From the NCBI GenBank assembly GCA_964648005.1, contig CAZYKR010000094.1, positions 1 through 14,306 of the forward strand: DNA of 14,306 nt, given 5' to 3'. The notes under the pieces are model-generated. The model worked only from the letters and a program-made list of their open reading frames with translations. It had not been told where the DNA came from and searched no databases. Of this stretch, positions 5,358 to 13,651 are shown piece by piece. The stretch comes from JAGQTE01 sp964648005. Lineage in GTDB: Bacteria; Actinomycetota; Acidimicrobiia; Acidimicrobiales; Acidimicrobilacustridaceae. A program made the position numbers and the translations under genes. The first letter of the stretch is position 1, and each line of letters begins with the position of its first letter.

Positions 5358-7271
5358 TCAGGCCGGCGCCGGCTGGCGGGCTTTGTCGTCGGCGTCCACC
5401 GGGTGCTGCGCCAGCACGTCGACCATCGTCGCGTCCGCCCAGCTGCGCGAGGCGGCGTCGACCGGGACCGGACCGAACAGCTCGGCGTCGACCAACGAGG
5501 TGATCTGCGCCAGCCGTGGATCGGGCAGCGGACCGTCCACGAGCGCGGCGCCGTAGCGCAGCACCGACTCGTCCCGACGGCGTGGCCGACCCCGCTCGGC
5601 ACCGGCCGCCTCGAGGGACTCGAGCATCGCCAACGCCCACGCCTTCGACGCCAACTCCCCCAGCGCTGCCAGGCGTTCGGCCTCGGCGTCGCGGCGCCGC
5701 TTCCACCGGCGGTACCACCAGATGCCCGCGGCGCCGCCGACGACCAGCGCCAGCAGCGTCCACCACACCGCCGCCGGGATCTCCAGCGGCTCGGTCGGCT
5801 CGTCGGCGCCGGGCTGCTCGCCCGCGCCGTCGGGTGCGTTCGGGTCCACTCGGCCGTCGGGATCGAAGCCGTCGGCGATGACGACGTCCGGATCGCTGTC
5901 GAGTCGTTCACCGGCACCGTTGGTGTCGGGCAGGCCGTCACCGTCGGTATCGAGGACGATCCACCCCAGGTCCGTGTCGTCGATGGTGCCGTCCCCGTCA
6001 CGGTCGATGCCGACGAGACCGGCGCCGTTGCGATCGATGACCCCGTCTCCGTTGGTGTCGAGCCCGACGCTGCCGCTCTCGGTCCGGTCCGGCCGGCCGT
6101 CGCCGTCGTCGTCGATGCGGATCCGTCCATCGGCATCCGCGTCGACGATGATCTCGTCGAGGTCGTACGAGTCGATCTCGCCGTCCCCGTCGCGGTCGAT
6201 GCCCAGCCGGCCGTCACGCTGCACGTCGAGGTTGCCATCGCCATCGGTGTCGCGCACCACCCGCCCGTCGCTGTCCACGACGATGCGCTCGTCCCCGGGC
6301 ACCGCCAGGCAGCCTTCGGACCGCTCGCAGCGCCCCCCGGTCCCGCCGCCCTGTCCATAGCCGCCGCCCGAGCCACCGAGGGTGTCGCGGGTCCGACCGT
6401 CGTCGCCGTCGACGATCCCGTCGCCGTTCGTGTCGCTCCCCCCGGCGCCGCCTTGGTTCGCCCCGCCTTGCCCCGCACCGCCTTGCCCCGCACCGCCTTG
6501 GCCTGCCCCGCCGCCGCCGGCTCCACCTGCGCCGCCACCACGCTGGCCCGACGACGGTGCGTTGCGCATCGCCGACGACGGGTCCGGGGGCGGCGGGTCG
6601 CGCAGCAGCAGTGCCAGGTTGACCAGCAGACCGACGAGCAGCCCGAGCGCCACGCCGGCGGCGACGGACGCCAGCAGACCGCGCGGCTGGTCGGCCTTGG
6701 CGCCGGTCGGCGCGACCGCGGCGCCCCAGGGCACCGGCAACCCCTTGGCGCGGGCGATGTCGCGCTCGGCCAAGCCGTGGGTGCCCAGCACCAGCACCAG
6801 CCACACGGCGGCGACGATCAGCGACCACGGCAGGTCCTGGCCGGCGATGACGAGCACCACCGGCGTCGAGAGCCACGCCACCAGGCGCAGGCGCGACGCC
6901 CAGTACCAGTCGAGGCCCAGCACCACCATCGCCGCCACCGGCACGAGCACCCAACCTTGGTCGAGCTGGGCTCGGGTCGACGACGAGACGATGCCCAGCA
7001 GCATCGCCAGCACCACGCCGACGAGCAGCGCGCCGACGGCGCCCGGCAGCCGACGCGACAACGGACGCACGTCGACGACGAATCCGATGCCGATGCCGAT
7101 CACCAGCGCCGCCGGTACGGCCAGGGCCAGCACCAGAGGCCAGCGGCCCATCACCGCCCACGCCACCAACGGCACCAGGACGGTCAGCGCCGCGGCGCCC
7201 TGCGTGATGGGCGTGGCCGGCGCCAACTCGTCCCGGCTGACCACGTAGCGCTGCGCCGCGTTCAGCTCCAC
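5358..7271 (-). CDS. TgpA-like membrane protein with calcium-type repeats in place of the transglutaminase domain
   Basis: 637 residues, third gene of a MoxR / DUF58 operon, where actinobacteria usually carry TgpA (membrane helices, transglutaminase domain, helix, DUF4129). Here about seven hydrophobic segments fill residues 24-223, followed by a Gly-rich linker (244-278, GQGGA units). A repeat array built on DxDGDGxxD comes next (280-476, densest at 341-457), then an acidic Pro-rich stretch, one further helix (500-520), a basic stop-transfer RRWKRRR, and a cytoplasmic tail that resembles DUF4129 (ESVLRYGAALVDG 568-580, DPRLAQITSLVDAELFG 584-600). Only two Cys (315 and 321, spaced C-x5-C) and two His (165, 623) exist, so a Cys-His-Asp transglutaminase site is impossible. 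GTG 7271 overlaps the DUF58 stop by 10 nt, with GAGGGGG upstream. Predicted role: envelope Ca2+-dependent adhesion or scaffold; this is inference. Confidence 0.85.
   Translation of the reverse strand: MELNAAQRYVVSRDELAPATPITQGAAALTVLVPLVAWAVMGRWPLVLALAVPAALVIGIGIGFVVDVRPLSRRLPGAVGALLVGVVLAMLLGIVSSSTRAQLDQGWVLVPVAAMVVLGLDWYWASRLRLVAWLSTPVVLVIAGQDLPWSLIVAAVWLVLVLGTHGLAERDIARAKGLPVPWGAAVAPTGAKADQPRGLLASVAAGVALGLLVGLLVNLALLLRDPPPPDPSSAMRNAPSSGQRGGGAGGAGGGGAGQGGAGQGGAGQGGANQGGAGGSDTNGDGIVDGDDGRTRDTLGGSGGGYGQGGGTGGRCERSEGCLAVPGDERIVVDSDGRVVRDTDGDGNLDVQRDGRLGIDRDGDGEIDSYDLDEIIVDADADGRIRIDDDGDGRPDRTESGSVGLDTNGDGVIDRNGAGLVGIDRDGDGTIDDTDLGWIVLDTDGDGLPDTNGAGERLDSDPDVVIADGFDPDGRVDPNAPDGAGEQPGADEPTEPLEIPAAVWWTLLALVVGGAAGIWWYRRWKRRRDAEAERLAALGELASKAWALAMLESLEAAGAERGRPRRRDESVLRYGAALVDGPLPDPRLAQITSLVDAELFGPVPVDAASRSWADATMVDVLAQHPVDADDKARQPAPA
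5901..6251 (-). repeat. Array of 18-residue DxDGDGxxD repeats
   Basis: Residues 341-457 of the TgpA-like protein are tandem units beginning D-[TRD]-[DN]-G-D-G, at 341, 359, 377, 387, 405, 423 and 441. The period is exactly 18 residues (54 bp), except for one 10-residue unit at 377-386. An example unit is DRDGDGTIDDTDLGWIVL. The pattern is that of thrombospondin-type-3, dockerin or EF-hand-like calcium loops. Outlying copies occur at 280-288 and 470-476. Confidence 0.85.
6448..6507. repeat. 15-bp tandem repeat coding GQGGA units
   Basis: About four copies of a 15-bp unit, two of them exact (ccgccttgccccgca at 6463-6477 and 6478-6492) and flanking ones degenerate. They encode the GQGGA/NQGGA linker of the TgpA-like protein. 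Such low-complexity coding repeats often vary in copy number by slippage. Confidence 0.75.
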
Positions 7272-8371
7272 CGGTCCCCCTCGGGCGAGATGATCCGGGT
7301 CCGTACGGACTGCTTGGGCAGGTCCACCATGCCCGGTACGGCGACCGCCAGGCGTCGTGCGACGTCGTCGGGCCGGCGCACGTCCCCCGAGCTGGTGGCA
7401 CCCGGCGGGGGTGGAGCGGCAGCGAAGCCGAGCGTCGTGCTGGGTCCGGCGGCGTAGCCGACCCGAACGCTACGGGGCTCGTCGAGCAACGAGCACGACG
7501 GCGGCAGGGCGAACGCCGACGTGGACGGCGGCAACGGCGTGGGCGGCCGTGGTGGCCGCTCGCACGTCACGAGCTCCACCTCCCACCCGCGCGCCAAGCA
7601 ATCCATGGCGAACCACGCCGCCCGGGCGACCGCCGCCTCGGCACCGAACAGGTCATCGCGCACGTCGAGCGCGATGCGCACCCGAATGGTGCCCAGGGTC
7701 TCGGTCTCGCGCACGAGGAGCTCACCGCGGTGTGCCGTCGCCGGCCAGTGCACGAGCTTGGGCTGATCGCCGGGGCGGTACTCACGCACACCCCGCACGA
7801 TGTCGTCGGCGCCGCGGGTGAGCACGGTCTCGCCGAAGGGGCGCGGGAACAGCTCGATCGGTTCCACCTCGTGGGGAAGCGGGCGCGGCCCGACCGGCAG
7901 CGCCACCGGCAAGTGGTGCCGGTCGCGCCGGCCGACCTGCCACAGCCCGAGCGGCCCACGCGCCACGAGGTCGACGTCGACCCACCGCAGCAGGCCCCGG
8001 TGCGTGGGCACCACGCTGAACAGTCCGGGGGTGTCGGGGACGACGGTGAACCACGCCGGCTGCCACCACCCGACGCGCGCCCAGATGCGGCTGCGGGCGC
8101 CGCGCACCTCGAGCACCGCCGACGCCGGCTCGCCGACGACGGCCACCCCGTCGAACGTCAGGCGCCCGCGCACCTCGGCGAACCCCCATCGGGCGACGAG
8201 CAGGTCACCGACGGCGACGAGCAGCATCGCGGCGGCGATCGCCAACTCAGCCTGGAGCTTCCCGATCACCGCGGCCAGCAGGGCGACGGCGGCGACGATC
8301 GCCACCAACCACATCGGCGGGCGCAGGCGGGTGCGCCGCCGACCGACCTCGATGCCGTCGAGCCCGACCAT
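7262..8371 (-). CDS. DUF58 domain membrane protein
   Basis: 369 residues. Two adjacent hydrophobic helices (about 20-36 and 41-60) at the N-terminus are followed by a long soluble region with the DUF58 signature DDIVRGVREYRPGDQPKLVHW (189-209), in which REYRPGD and the following Trp are typical, then a low-complexity Pro-rich tail. DUF58 proteins, some with a vWA-like fold, are regular partners of MoxR AAA+ ATPases and TgpA-type membrane proteins. The biochemical role is not settled; assembly or activation of an envelope component is commonly proposed. The ATG at 8371 lies one base after the MoxR stop (8375-8373), and the 3' end overlaps the next gene by 10 nt, so the three genes are translationally coupled. 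It looks intact, in contrast to the MoxR gene upstream. Confidence 0.88.
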   Translation of the reverse strand: MVGLDGIEVGRRRTRLRPPMWLVAIVAAVALLAAVIGKLQAELAIAAAMLLVAVGDLLVARWGFAEVRGRLTFDGVAVVGEPASAVLEVRGARSRIWARVGWWQPAWFTVVPDTPGLFSVVPTHRGLLRWVDVDLVARGPLGLWQVGRRDRHHLPVALPVGPRPLPHEVEPIELFPRPFGETVLTRGADDIVRGVREYRPGDQPKLVHWPATAHRGELLVRETETLGTIRVRIALDVRDDLFGAEAAVARAAWFAMDCLARGWEVELVTCERPPRPPTPLPPSTSAFALPPSCSLLDEPRSVRVGYAAGPSTTLGFAAAPPPPGATSSGDVRRPDDVARRLAVAVPGMVDLPKQSVRTRIISPEGDRWS

Positions 8372-8372
8372 T

Positions 8373-9457
<1,085 letters not shown>

Positions 9458-9464
9458 GAAGCCC

Positions 9465-9472
9465 CACCTCCC
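9465..9472 (-). promoter_or_regulatory. Ribosome binding site deciding the MoxR start
   Basis: GGGAGGTG (9472-9465 on the - strand) lies 7 nt before GTG 9457. It selects this GTG over the frame's further upstream extension, which would run into the divergent YjbQ gene. A TAGCGT element at 9525-9520 could be the -10, leaving a leader of about 55 nt. MoxR is therefore one of the few first genes here that is not leaderless. Confidence 0.6.
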
Positions 9473-9563
9473 TACCCGTCTCGTGCACCGGCCGTCGGCG
9501 ACGCGGGCGAACCGCGACCACGCTAGCCCGCTACCGGCGACGGATCCGGGGCGCGGCCGGTCG

Positions 9564-9569
9564 TACCAT
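9564..9569 (+). promoter_or_regulatory. -10 box of the YjbQ gene, leaderless start
   Basis: TACCAT (9564-9569) matches TAnnnT and is followed after 7 nt by GTG 9577 with no Shine-Dalgarno. The block 9562-9579 is the near-copy of 3589-3606. Confidence 0.5.
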
Positions 9570-9576
9570 CGGCGCC

Positions 9577-9978
9577 GTGGACACGACCTTGCTCGAGGTG
9601 CGCACGGGCCGCACGGTGCTGACCGACCTGACCGACGAGGTGGCCGCCTACTGCACCGGACGGGGCGATGGCCTGGTGCACGTCTTCGCCCCGCACGCCA
9701 CCGCCGGTCTTGCCGTCGTCGAGACGGGTGCGGGAAGCGAGCCCGATGTCGAGGAGGCGGTGGCGCGGCTGTTCCCGCGCGACGACCGGTACGTCCACCG
9801 CCACGGCTCACCCGGGCACGGCGCCGACCACGTGCTGCCAGCGTTCATCAGCCCGTCGCTCAGCCTGCCCGTCCTCGACGGTCGCGTGCTGCTCGGGACC
9901 TGGCAGTCCGTCGTCCTCGTCGACCCCAACGTCGACAACCCGCGCCGGCAGATCCGGCTGTCGTTCCTCGCGGGCTGA
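9577..9978 (+). CDS. YjbQ family protein (UPF0047, secondary thiamine-phosphate synthase type)
   Basis: 133 residues, the normal length for this compact family. The conserved blocks are visible: LVHVFAPHATAGLAVVET (33-50, for the HxHxTxxL-type strand plus Glu), RYVHRHGSPGHGADHVLPAFISPSLSLPVLDGR (71-103, with H74, H81 and H85 as likely metal or phosphate residues), and LLGTWQSVVLVD (105-116), the LGTWQ hallmark. E. coli YjbQ shows weak thiamine phosphate synthase activity, but its physiological role is unclear. GTG 9577 is the start because it sits 7 nt behind TACCAT and the product begins in phase with the first strand of the family. It is divergent from the MoxR operon with 119 nt between, and convergent with the flavodoxin gene. 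Confidence 0.9.
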   Translation: MDTTLLEVRTGRTVLTDLTDEVAAYCTGRGDGLVHVFAPHATAGLAVVETGAGSEPDVEEAVARLFPRDDRYVHRHGSPGHGADHVLPAFISPSLSLPVLDGRVLLGTWQSVVLVDPNVDNPRRQIRLSFLAG

Positions 9979-9991
9979 GCGCTCGATCAGC
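9974..9991. terminator. Hairpin with both stop codons of a convergent gene pair
   Basis: GCTGA (9974-9978), an 8-nt loop, then TCAGC (9987-9991). The YjbQ TGA (9976-9978) and the flavodoxin TGA (9989-9987 on the - strand) lie in opposite arms, the same design and loop length as at 2209-2228. No T-tract; possible weak bidirectional terminator. Confidence 0.3.
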
Positions 9992-10472
9992 TTCCCAGGG
10001 CGTCGGCGACCTCGTCGGCCCAGGCCCGGATCTGGTCGGCGTCGCGCCAGTCGCCGGCATGGTCCTTGGCCATCGACGCCGCCGGGAACCCCGGGGCGTC
10101 GGCCGGCAGGCGCCCGCCGAAGGTCAGGTGCCCGCGCGCGCCGACGCGCGCCATGAGCTTGTGCACCGACGACGTCTCCGGGATCTCGTGCTCGGTGGCC
10201 GTGTCGTCGAGCGGGCCGCTCGAGAAGCACCACACCGGAACGCCCCGCAGCGCCTCGTCGTGGTGCTTCACCCATCGCCGGACGCTCTTGACCCACCGTC
10301 CCGCATAGAGGCCGCCCCCGACCACGACGGCACCGACGCCCGCAGGATCGGGGTCGGTGGCGGCATCGGCCACCGTGACGGTGGCACCGCGGGCACCCAG
10401 CTCGTCGGCGAGGATCTGCGCGATCCCCTCGGTGCCACCCATCTTCGATCCGTACACGACCAACACCTGCAT
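9987..10472 (-). CDS. Flavodoxin-domain protein (HemG-like)
   Basis: 161 residues with a flavodoxin fold. MQVLVVYGSKMGGTEGIAQ (1-19) holds the FMN phosphate loop (S9-K-M-G-G-T14), AVVVGGGLYAGRWVKSVRRW (48-67) the 60s loop with an aromatic next to the flavin, and PVWCFSSGPLDD (79-90) the third binding strand. This layout resembles the small actinobacterial flavodoxins annotated as menaquinone-dependent protoporphyrinogen oxidase-like, but the heme link is not shown by the neighbours. ATG 10472 is chosen over the frame's earlier ATG because GGAGGTGA (10484-10477) precedes it at proper distance and the protein then starts at the first beta strand. It is the downstream neighbour of the GH5 gene, separated by 102 nt with hairpins, so probably transcribed separately. 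Confidence 0.85.
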   Translation of the reverse strand: MQVLVVYGSKMGGTEGIAQILADELGARGATVTVADAATDPDPAGVGAVVVGGGLYAGRWVKSVRRWVKHHDEALRGVPVWCFSSGPLDDTATEHEIPETSSVHKLMARVGARGHLTFGGRLPADAPGFPAASMAKDHAGDWRDADQIRAWADEVADALGS

Positions 10473-10535
10473 GGCGTCACCTCCGACCGCTACCGCTCGG
10501 GTTCCCACCGTCGCGCCCGGGCCGCCGACGCGCCA

Positions 10536-10574
10536 GGGACCGAGGTCCCGGGTCCGGTCGCGACCTGGGTCGCG
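10536..10574 (-). terminator. Tandem GC hairpins behind the GH5 gene
   Basis: Directly after the GH5 stop (10577-10575) come two small perfect inverted repeats: CGCGACC-tg-GGTCGCG (10559-10574) and GGGACC-ga-GGTCCC (10536-10549). Both are GC-rich without a T-tract, as often seen at actinobacterial gene ends. They may end GH5 transcription before the flavodoxin gene. Confidence 0.4.
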
Positions 10575-12137
10575 TCAGCCCGTGAAGGCGGGCGTGACCG
10601 TGACGGCACCGGGTGCTGTGGTCGTCGTCGGCTCCCCGGGCACCACCGGGTCCATCGCCAGGCACGGCGCCGTCGCTCCCGCCGGCTGCACGCACACCGC
10701 GTGGGCGGCACCGGTGTCGTCCACGGTCACGGCCAGCACGCCGGTCGTCTCGTCGAACGTCCAGCTCCACGCGCCGTCGGGTGCGCTCGACGTCACCTGC
10801 CACCCGGCCGGGTAGCGGCGCGACTCGGGCACGAAGATGTCCGTCGTGCCGGTCGCAGCGTTGTCCGTGTAGCGCACCCGTAGCAGACCGGTCGCCGGGT
10901 CCCAGTCGCTGCTGGTCGGCGCCCCGGCGATGGCGCGGGCATACGGCTGGAAGATCTGCTCGATCCCGGGCCGGTCGGCGAAGGCGGCGTCGATCGGGCA
11001 GTAGCCGTCGCCGGCACACCAGTTGAACACCGACCAGCCCGACGTCACGTCGTCGAGCGTGCGCAGGCTGTCGGCCACGAACTGGTCCATGCCGCCGGCG
11101 TCGGGGTGGGCGATGCCCCACTCGCCGACGAGCATCGGCATCGGGTACGTCTCGGTGTAGGTGGTGATGGCGTTGGCCCAGGTGGCGAAGAAGTCCGGGT
11201 TGTAGGCGATGACCCCGCCCGGCGTGTAGGTCGCCGCCTCGATCGAGGCGTCGTACATGTGCGGGTAGATGGCGACCTTCGGGCCCGTCACGGGGCCGAG
11301 CGAGGTCGGGACGCCGAGCGACGCCAGGTTCGGCGGCTCGAAGAACACGAAGTGGTCGGCGTCGACGGCCGAGATGGCGTCGGTCAGGCGCTGGTACATC
11401 GGCGTGAGCTGCGTCGCCTCGACGCGCGCCGCGGCGTCGAAGAAGTTCTCGCCGTCGCGGAACTTGCCGAACGGCTCGTTGAGCAGGTCGTAGCCGAGCA
11501 CCGCCGGGTGGCCCTTGACGGCGTCGACGACGTGCAGCCACACCTCGATCTGCTCGGCCCGCAGGTCGGCGTCCTCGTAGAGGTGCTCGAAGGCGTTCTG
11601 CACCGCCGGCTGGAGGTAGTTCTGCAACCACACCTCCTGCGGCTCGAACGGCACCCCGTCGGTGCGGGTGGCCCATGCCGGGATGCCGACGAACCCGAAC
11701 GCCTCCCCGTAGACGTCCTGGTGCATGTCCAAGATCACGAGGATGCCGTGGGCCTCGGCCCGGTCGAGGGCGGCGAGGATCTTGTCGAGGTACGCCTGGT
11801 CGTAGGTGTCCTGGGTGGGCTCGAGGTGCTCCCAGTAGATGGCGAGGCGGATGTGATCGAGGCCGCGGTCGGCGGCGGCGGCGAGCAGCTCGTCGGTGAG
11901 CGTGTCGGGGTCCTCGGTCTTGTGGTTGCCGCCGTGGAACTGCAGGGCGCGGCCCTGGGCATCGGCGATGTAGACCCGCCCGTCGGTCCCGGTGGCCGTG
12001 TGCCAACCCGCCACCGGGCCCGGCAGCGGCCCCTGCACCGCGCCTGCGGGCGAGGAGGGCACGGCCACCACGGCGAGCAGCGCCGCCAGCACGGCCACGG
12101 TCGCGGCGCGCCGCGTCGAGCATCGAGAATCCGCCAT
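10575..12137 (-). CDS. Secreted GH5 glycoside hydrolase, endoglycoceramidase-like
   Basis: 520 residues. A signal peptide is clear: basic STRR, a hydrophobic core AATVAVLAALLAVVAV (11-26), and cleavage near AGA-V (31-34). The catalytic (beta/alpha)8 domain shows LQFHGGNHKTED (65-76), HIRLAIYWEHLEP (95-107), GILVILDMHQDVYGEAFG (131-148), GYDLLNEPFGKF (215-226, acid/base E221), YPHMYD (291-296) and MPMLVGEWG (333-341, nucleophile E339). The DMHQDVY motif, the following GIPAWATRTDG (151-161) and the LQPAVQNAF stretch recall endoglycoceramidases, which release the glycan from glycosphingolipids, more than cellulases. A C-terminal beta-rich region (about 400-495) with a C-x8-C pair and a Thr/Pro tail follows. 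ATG 12137 lies 8 nt after TATGCT with no Shine-Dalgarno; longer starts would put sequence ahead of the signal peptide. True substrate unproven. Confidence 0.85.
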   Translation of the reverse strand: MADSRCSTRRAATVAVLAALLAVVAVPSSPAGAVQGPLPGPVAGWHTATGTDGRVYIADAQGRALQFHGGNHKTEDPDTLTDELLAAAADRGLDHIRLAIYWEHLEPTQDTYDQAYLDKILAALDRAEAHGILVILDMHQDVYGEAFGFVGIPAWATRTDGVPFEPQEVWLQNYLQPAVQNAFEHLYEDADLRAEQIEVWLHVVDAVKGHPAVLGYDLLNEPFGKFRDGENFFDAAARVEATQLTPMYQRLTDAISAVDADHFVFFEPPNLASLGVPTSLGPVTGPKVAIYPHMYDASIEAATYTPGGVIAYNPDFFATWANAITTYTETYPMPMLVGEWGIAHPDAGGMDQFVADSLRTLDDVTSGWSVFNWCAGDGYCPIDAAFADRPGIEQIFQPYARAIAGAPTSSDWDPATGLLRVRYTDNAATGTTDIFVPESRRYPAGWQVTSSAPDGAWSWTFDETTGVLAVTVDDTGAAHAVCVQPAGATAPCLAMDPVVPGEPTTTTAPGAVTVTPAFTG

Positions 12138-12145
12138 GGCGCCAG

Positions 12146-12151
12146 AGCATA
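12146..12151 (-). promoter_or_regulatory. -10 box of the GH5 gene, leaderless start
   Basis: TATGCT (12151-12146 on the - strand) fits TAnnnT and stands 8 nt before ATG 12137, inside the 41-nt gap after the flavoprotein gene. No ribosome binding site is seen. The GH5 gene therefore probably has its own promoter rather than depending on read-through from 13414. Confidence 0.45.
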
Positions 12152-12178
12152 GGGCCGCACCCACGCGGCCCTCGTTCG

Positions 12179-13414
12179 TCAGGCGGCGGCGCGGGTGCGG
12201 CGCAGCAGCGGGTCGGCGAGCGCGAGCAGCGCGTCGGCGGCGCGCATGGTGCGGCCGGCGGCGTCGCGGGCGTCGGGCTCGACCAGGTTGGCCATCACCG
12301 CCAGGGTGATGTCGGCGATCGCCTGCGTGCCGACGGCGAACCGCAGCCCCGACCGCAGGATCCACGGGTGCCCGATGAGGAACGAGAACCGCCGGCCGGT
12401 GCGCAGGAAGGCGTCGAAGCGGGCGCCGACCTCGGCGTCGTAGCGGACCGGAGCTGTGACCGGGTCCGTCAAGAAGAGATCCGCCGCCACGATGCCCGAC
12501 TCGAGCGCGTAGTCGATCCCCTCGCCGTTCATCGGGTTGACGAGCCCGGCGGCATCGCCGATCGCCACCCACCCCGGGCCGTGGCGGCGCTGGGCGCTCA
12601 TCGGCAGCCGCCAGGCGCGGGGCCGCTCGAGGTTCTCACCGATCCCCCACGACTCGGCGACCAGCCCCCGATACGCCTCCAGCAGCGAGTTGAGGTTGAG
12701 CTTGGTGAAGCCCTGCATCGTCGACAGCGCGCCGACGCCGATGTTCACGGTGCCGTCGCCGCACGGGAACATCCACCCGTAGCCCGGAACCGGCGTGCCG
12801 TGTTCGTCGCGCAGGGTCAGGCATGCCTCGATGTGGCGGTCGGTGTGGCGTGGGCTCTCCACGTAGGTGCGGATGGCCAGGCCGAACGGCTCGTCCGGGT
12901 CACGCACGGCACCGACGAGGCGCGCCGCCGGGCCGGGCGCGCCGGTGGCGAGCACGGTGAGATCGGCGCCGATCAGCGGGCCGCCGCCGTTGGTGCTGGC
13001 GCGCACGCCGACGACCCGGCCCCCGTCGAGCACGGGCAGCGCCTCGGTGCCGAAGCGCACCTCGGCACCGGCTGCCTCGGCGTGTTCGATCAGGGCCTGA
13101 TCGAGCGCCTTGCGCGGCCACACCGCTCCACGCGCCGGGTAGCGGCCGCCGGGCCACGGCAGCTCGCGCACCGTGCGGTTGGCGATCATCCGCAGCCCGT
13201 CGATGCGATGCGACGCGTCCAGCTCGACGCCCAGTTCGTCGAGGGCAGCGATCGCTCGCGGGGTCAAGCCGTCGCCGCACACCTTGTCGCGGCCGCGCTC
13301 GCCCTTCTCGAACACGACGACGCGGGCGCCGGACTCGGCCAGGCGACGGGCGACAGCGGCACCACCGGGTCCGCCACCGATGACGGCGACGTCGTATCGC
13401 TCTGGAGCCGGCAC
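12179..13414 (-). CDS. Geranylgeranyl reductase family FAD oxidoreductase (MenJ-like)
   Basis: 411 residues. N-terminal dinucleotide motif VAVIGGGPGGAAVARRLAESG (9-29) ending in the acidic VVFEK; the family's RDKVCGDGLTPRAI (42-55); PGYGWMFPCGDGTVNIGVGALST (210-232), including the [Y/F]GWxFP reductase motif; and the second FAD block IGDAAGLVNPMNGEGIDYALESG (285-307). These blocks match, from memory, mycobacterial MenJ (Rv0561c), which saturates one isoprene unit of menaquinone; other family members reduce geranylgeranyl chains of lipids. No menaquinone synthesis gene is present here, so the substrate is inferred. GTG 13414 precedes VPAPERYDVAV and puts the FAD motif at the usual distance from the N-terminus. 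A weak CAGACT hexamer 7 nt upstream may be its -10. The C-terminus (VMANLVEPDARD) also fits MenJ. Confidence 0.87.
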   Translation of the reverse strand: MPAPERYDVAVIGGGPGGAAVARRLAESGARVVVFEKGERGRDKVCGDGLTPRAIAALDELGVELDASHRIDGLRMIANRTVRELPWPGGRYPARGAVWPRKALDQALIEHAEAAGAEVRFGTEALPVLDGGRVVGVRASTNGGGPLIGADLTVLATGAPGPAARLVGAVRDPDEPFGLAIRTYVESPRHTDRHIEACLTLRDEHGTPVPGYGWMFPCGDGTVNIGVGALSTMQGFTKLNLNSLLEAYRGLVAESWGIGENLERPRAWRLPMSAQRRHGPGWVAIGDAAGLVNPMNGEGIDYALESGIVAADLFLTDPVTAPVRYDAEVGARFDAFLRTGRRFSFLIGHPWILRSGLRFAVGTQAIADITLAVMANLVEPDARDAAGRTMRAADALLALADPLLRRTRAAA

Positions 13415-13651
13415 GTGTCCCAGTCTGCTGCGCGAGGCCCCCGATCCCCCCAATCCGCCGACCGGGCCACGGTGCCCCCCGTCACCCAGCCCGCGACCCG
13501 GTCGCCCACGCCAGCCTCGCCGCGCACACCCGGCCCGACGTCTGCGCGCTTGTACGCGACCGGCGCGTGCAAACGCGCACTCGTCCCCGTGCATCGGCGC
13601 GGGTTGTGCCGCGTCCCGGCAGAGGGCAGCAGACAGGCCGGCGGGCAGGGG
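13415..13651. other. Intergenic region without a recognised gene
   Basis: 237 nt between the acetolactate decarboxylase stop and the flavoprotein start, the longest spacer in the window. Frames of both neighbours run through it open, but with Arg/Pro/Gly-rich translations typical of GC-rich shadow. Apart from the possible CAGACT -10 (13427-13422, - strand) I see no RNA gene or conserved motif. Confidence 0.6.

Noticed and set aside
5844..6434. Repeats as a CRISPR array or non-coding tandem repeat
   Set aside because: The period is 54 bp with conserved codons and no unique spacers; it is explained by the calcium-loop protein repeats.
5403..7457. Open + strand frame of 684 codons opposite the TgpA-like gene
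   Set aside because: Its repeats simply mirror the coding repeats of the TgpA-like protein on the other strand; no start signal or domain.
10477..12150. Open - strand frame of 557 codons overlapping the GH5 gene
   Set aside because: Shadow of the GH5 gene in another frame; the GH5 frame has a signal peptide and all catalytic motifs, while this one is Arg/Gly/Pro-rich noise.
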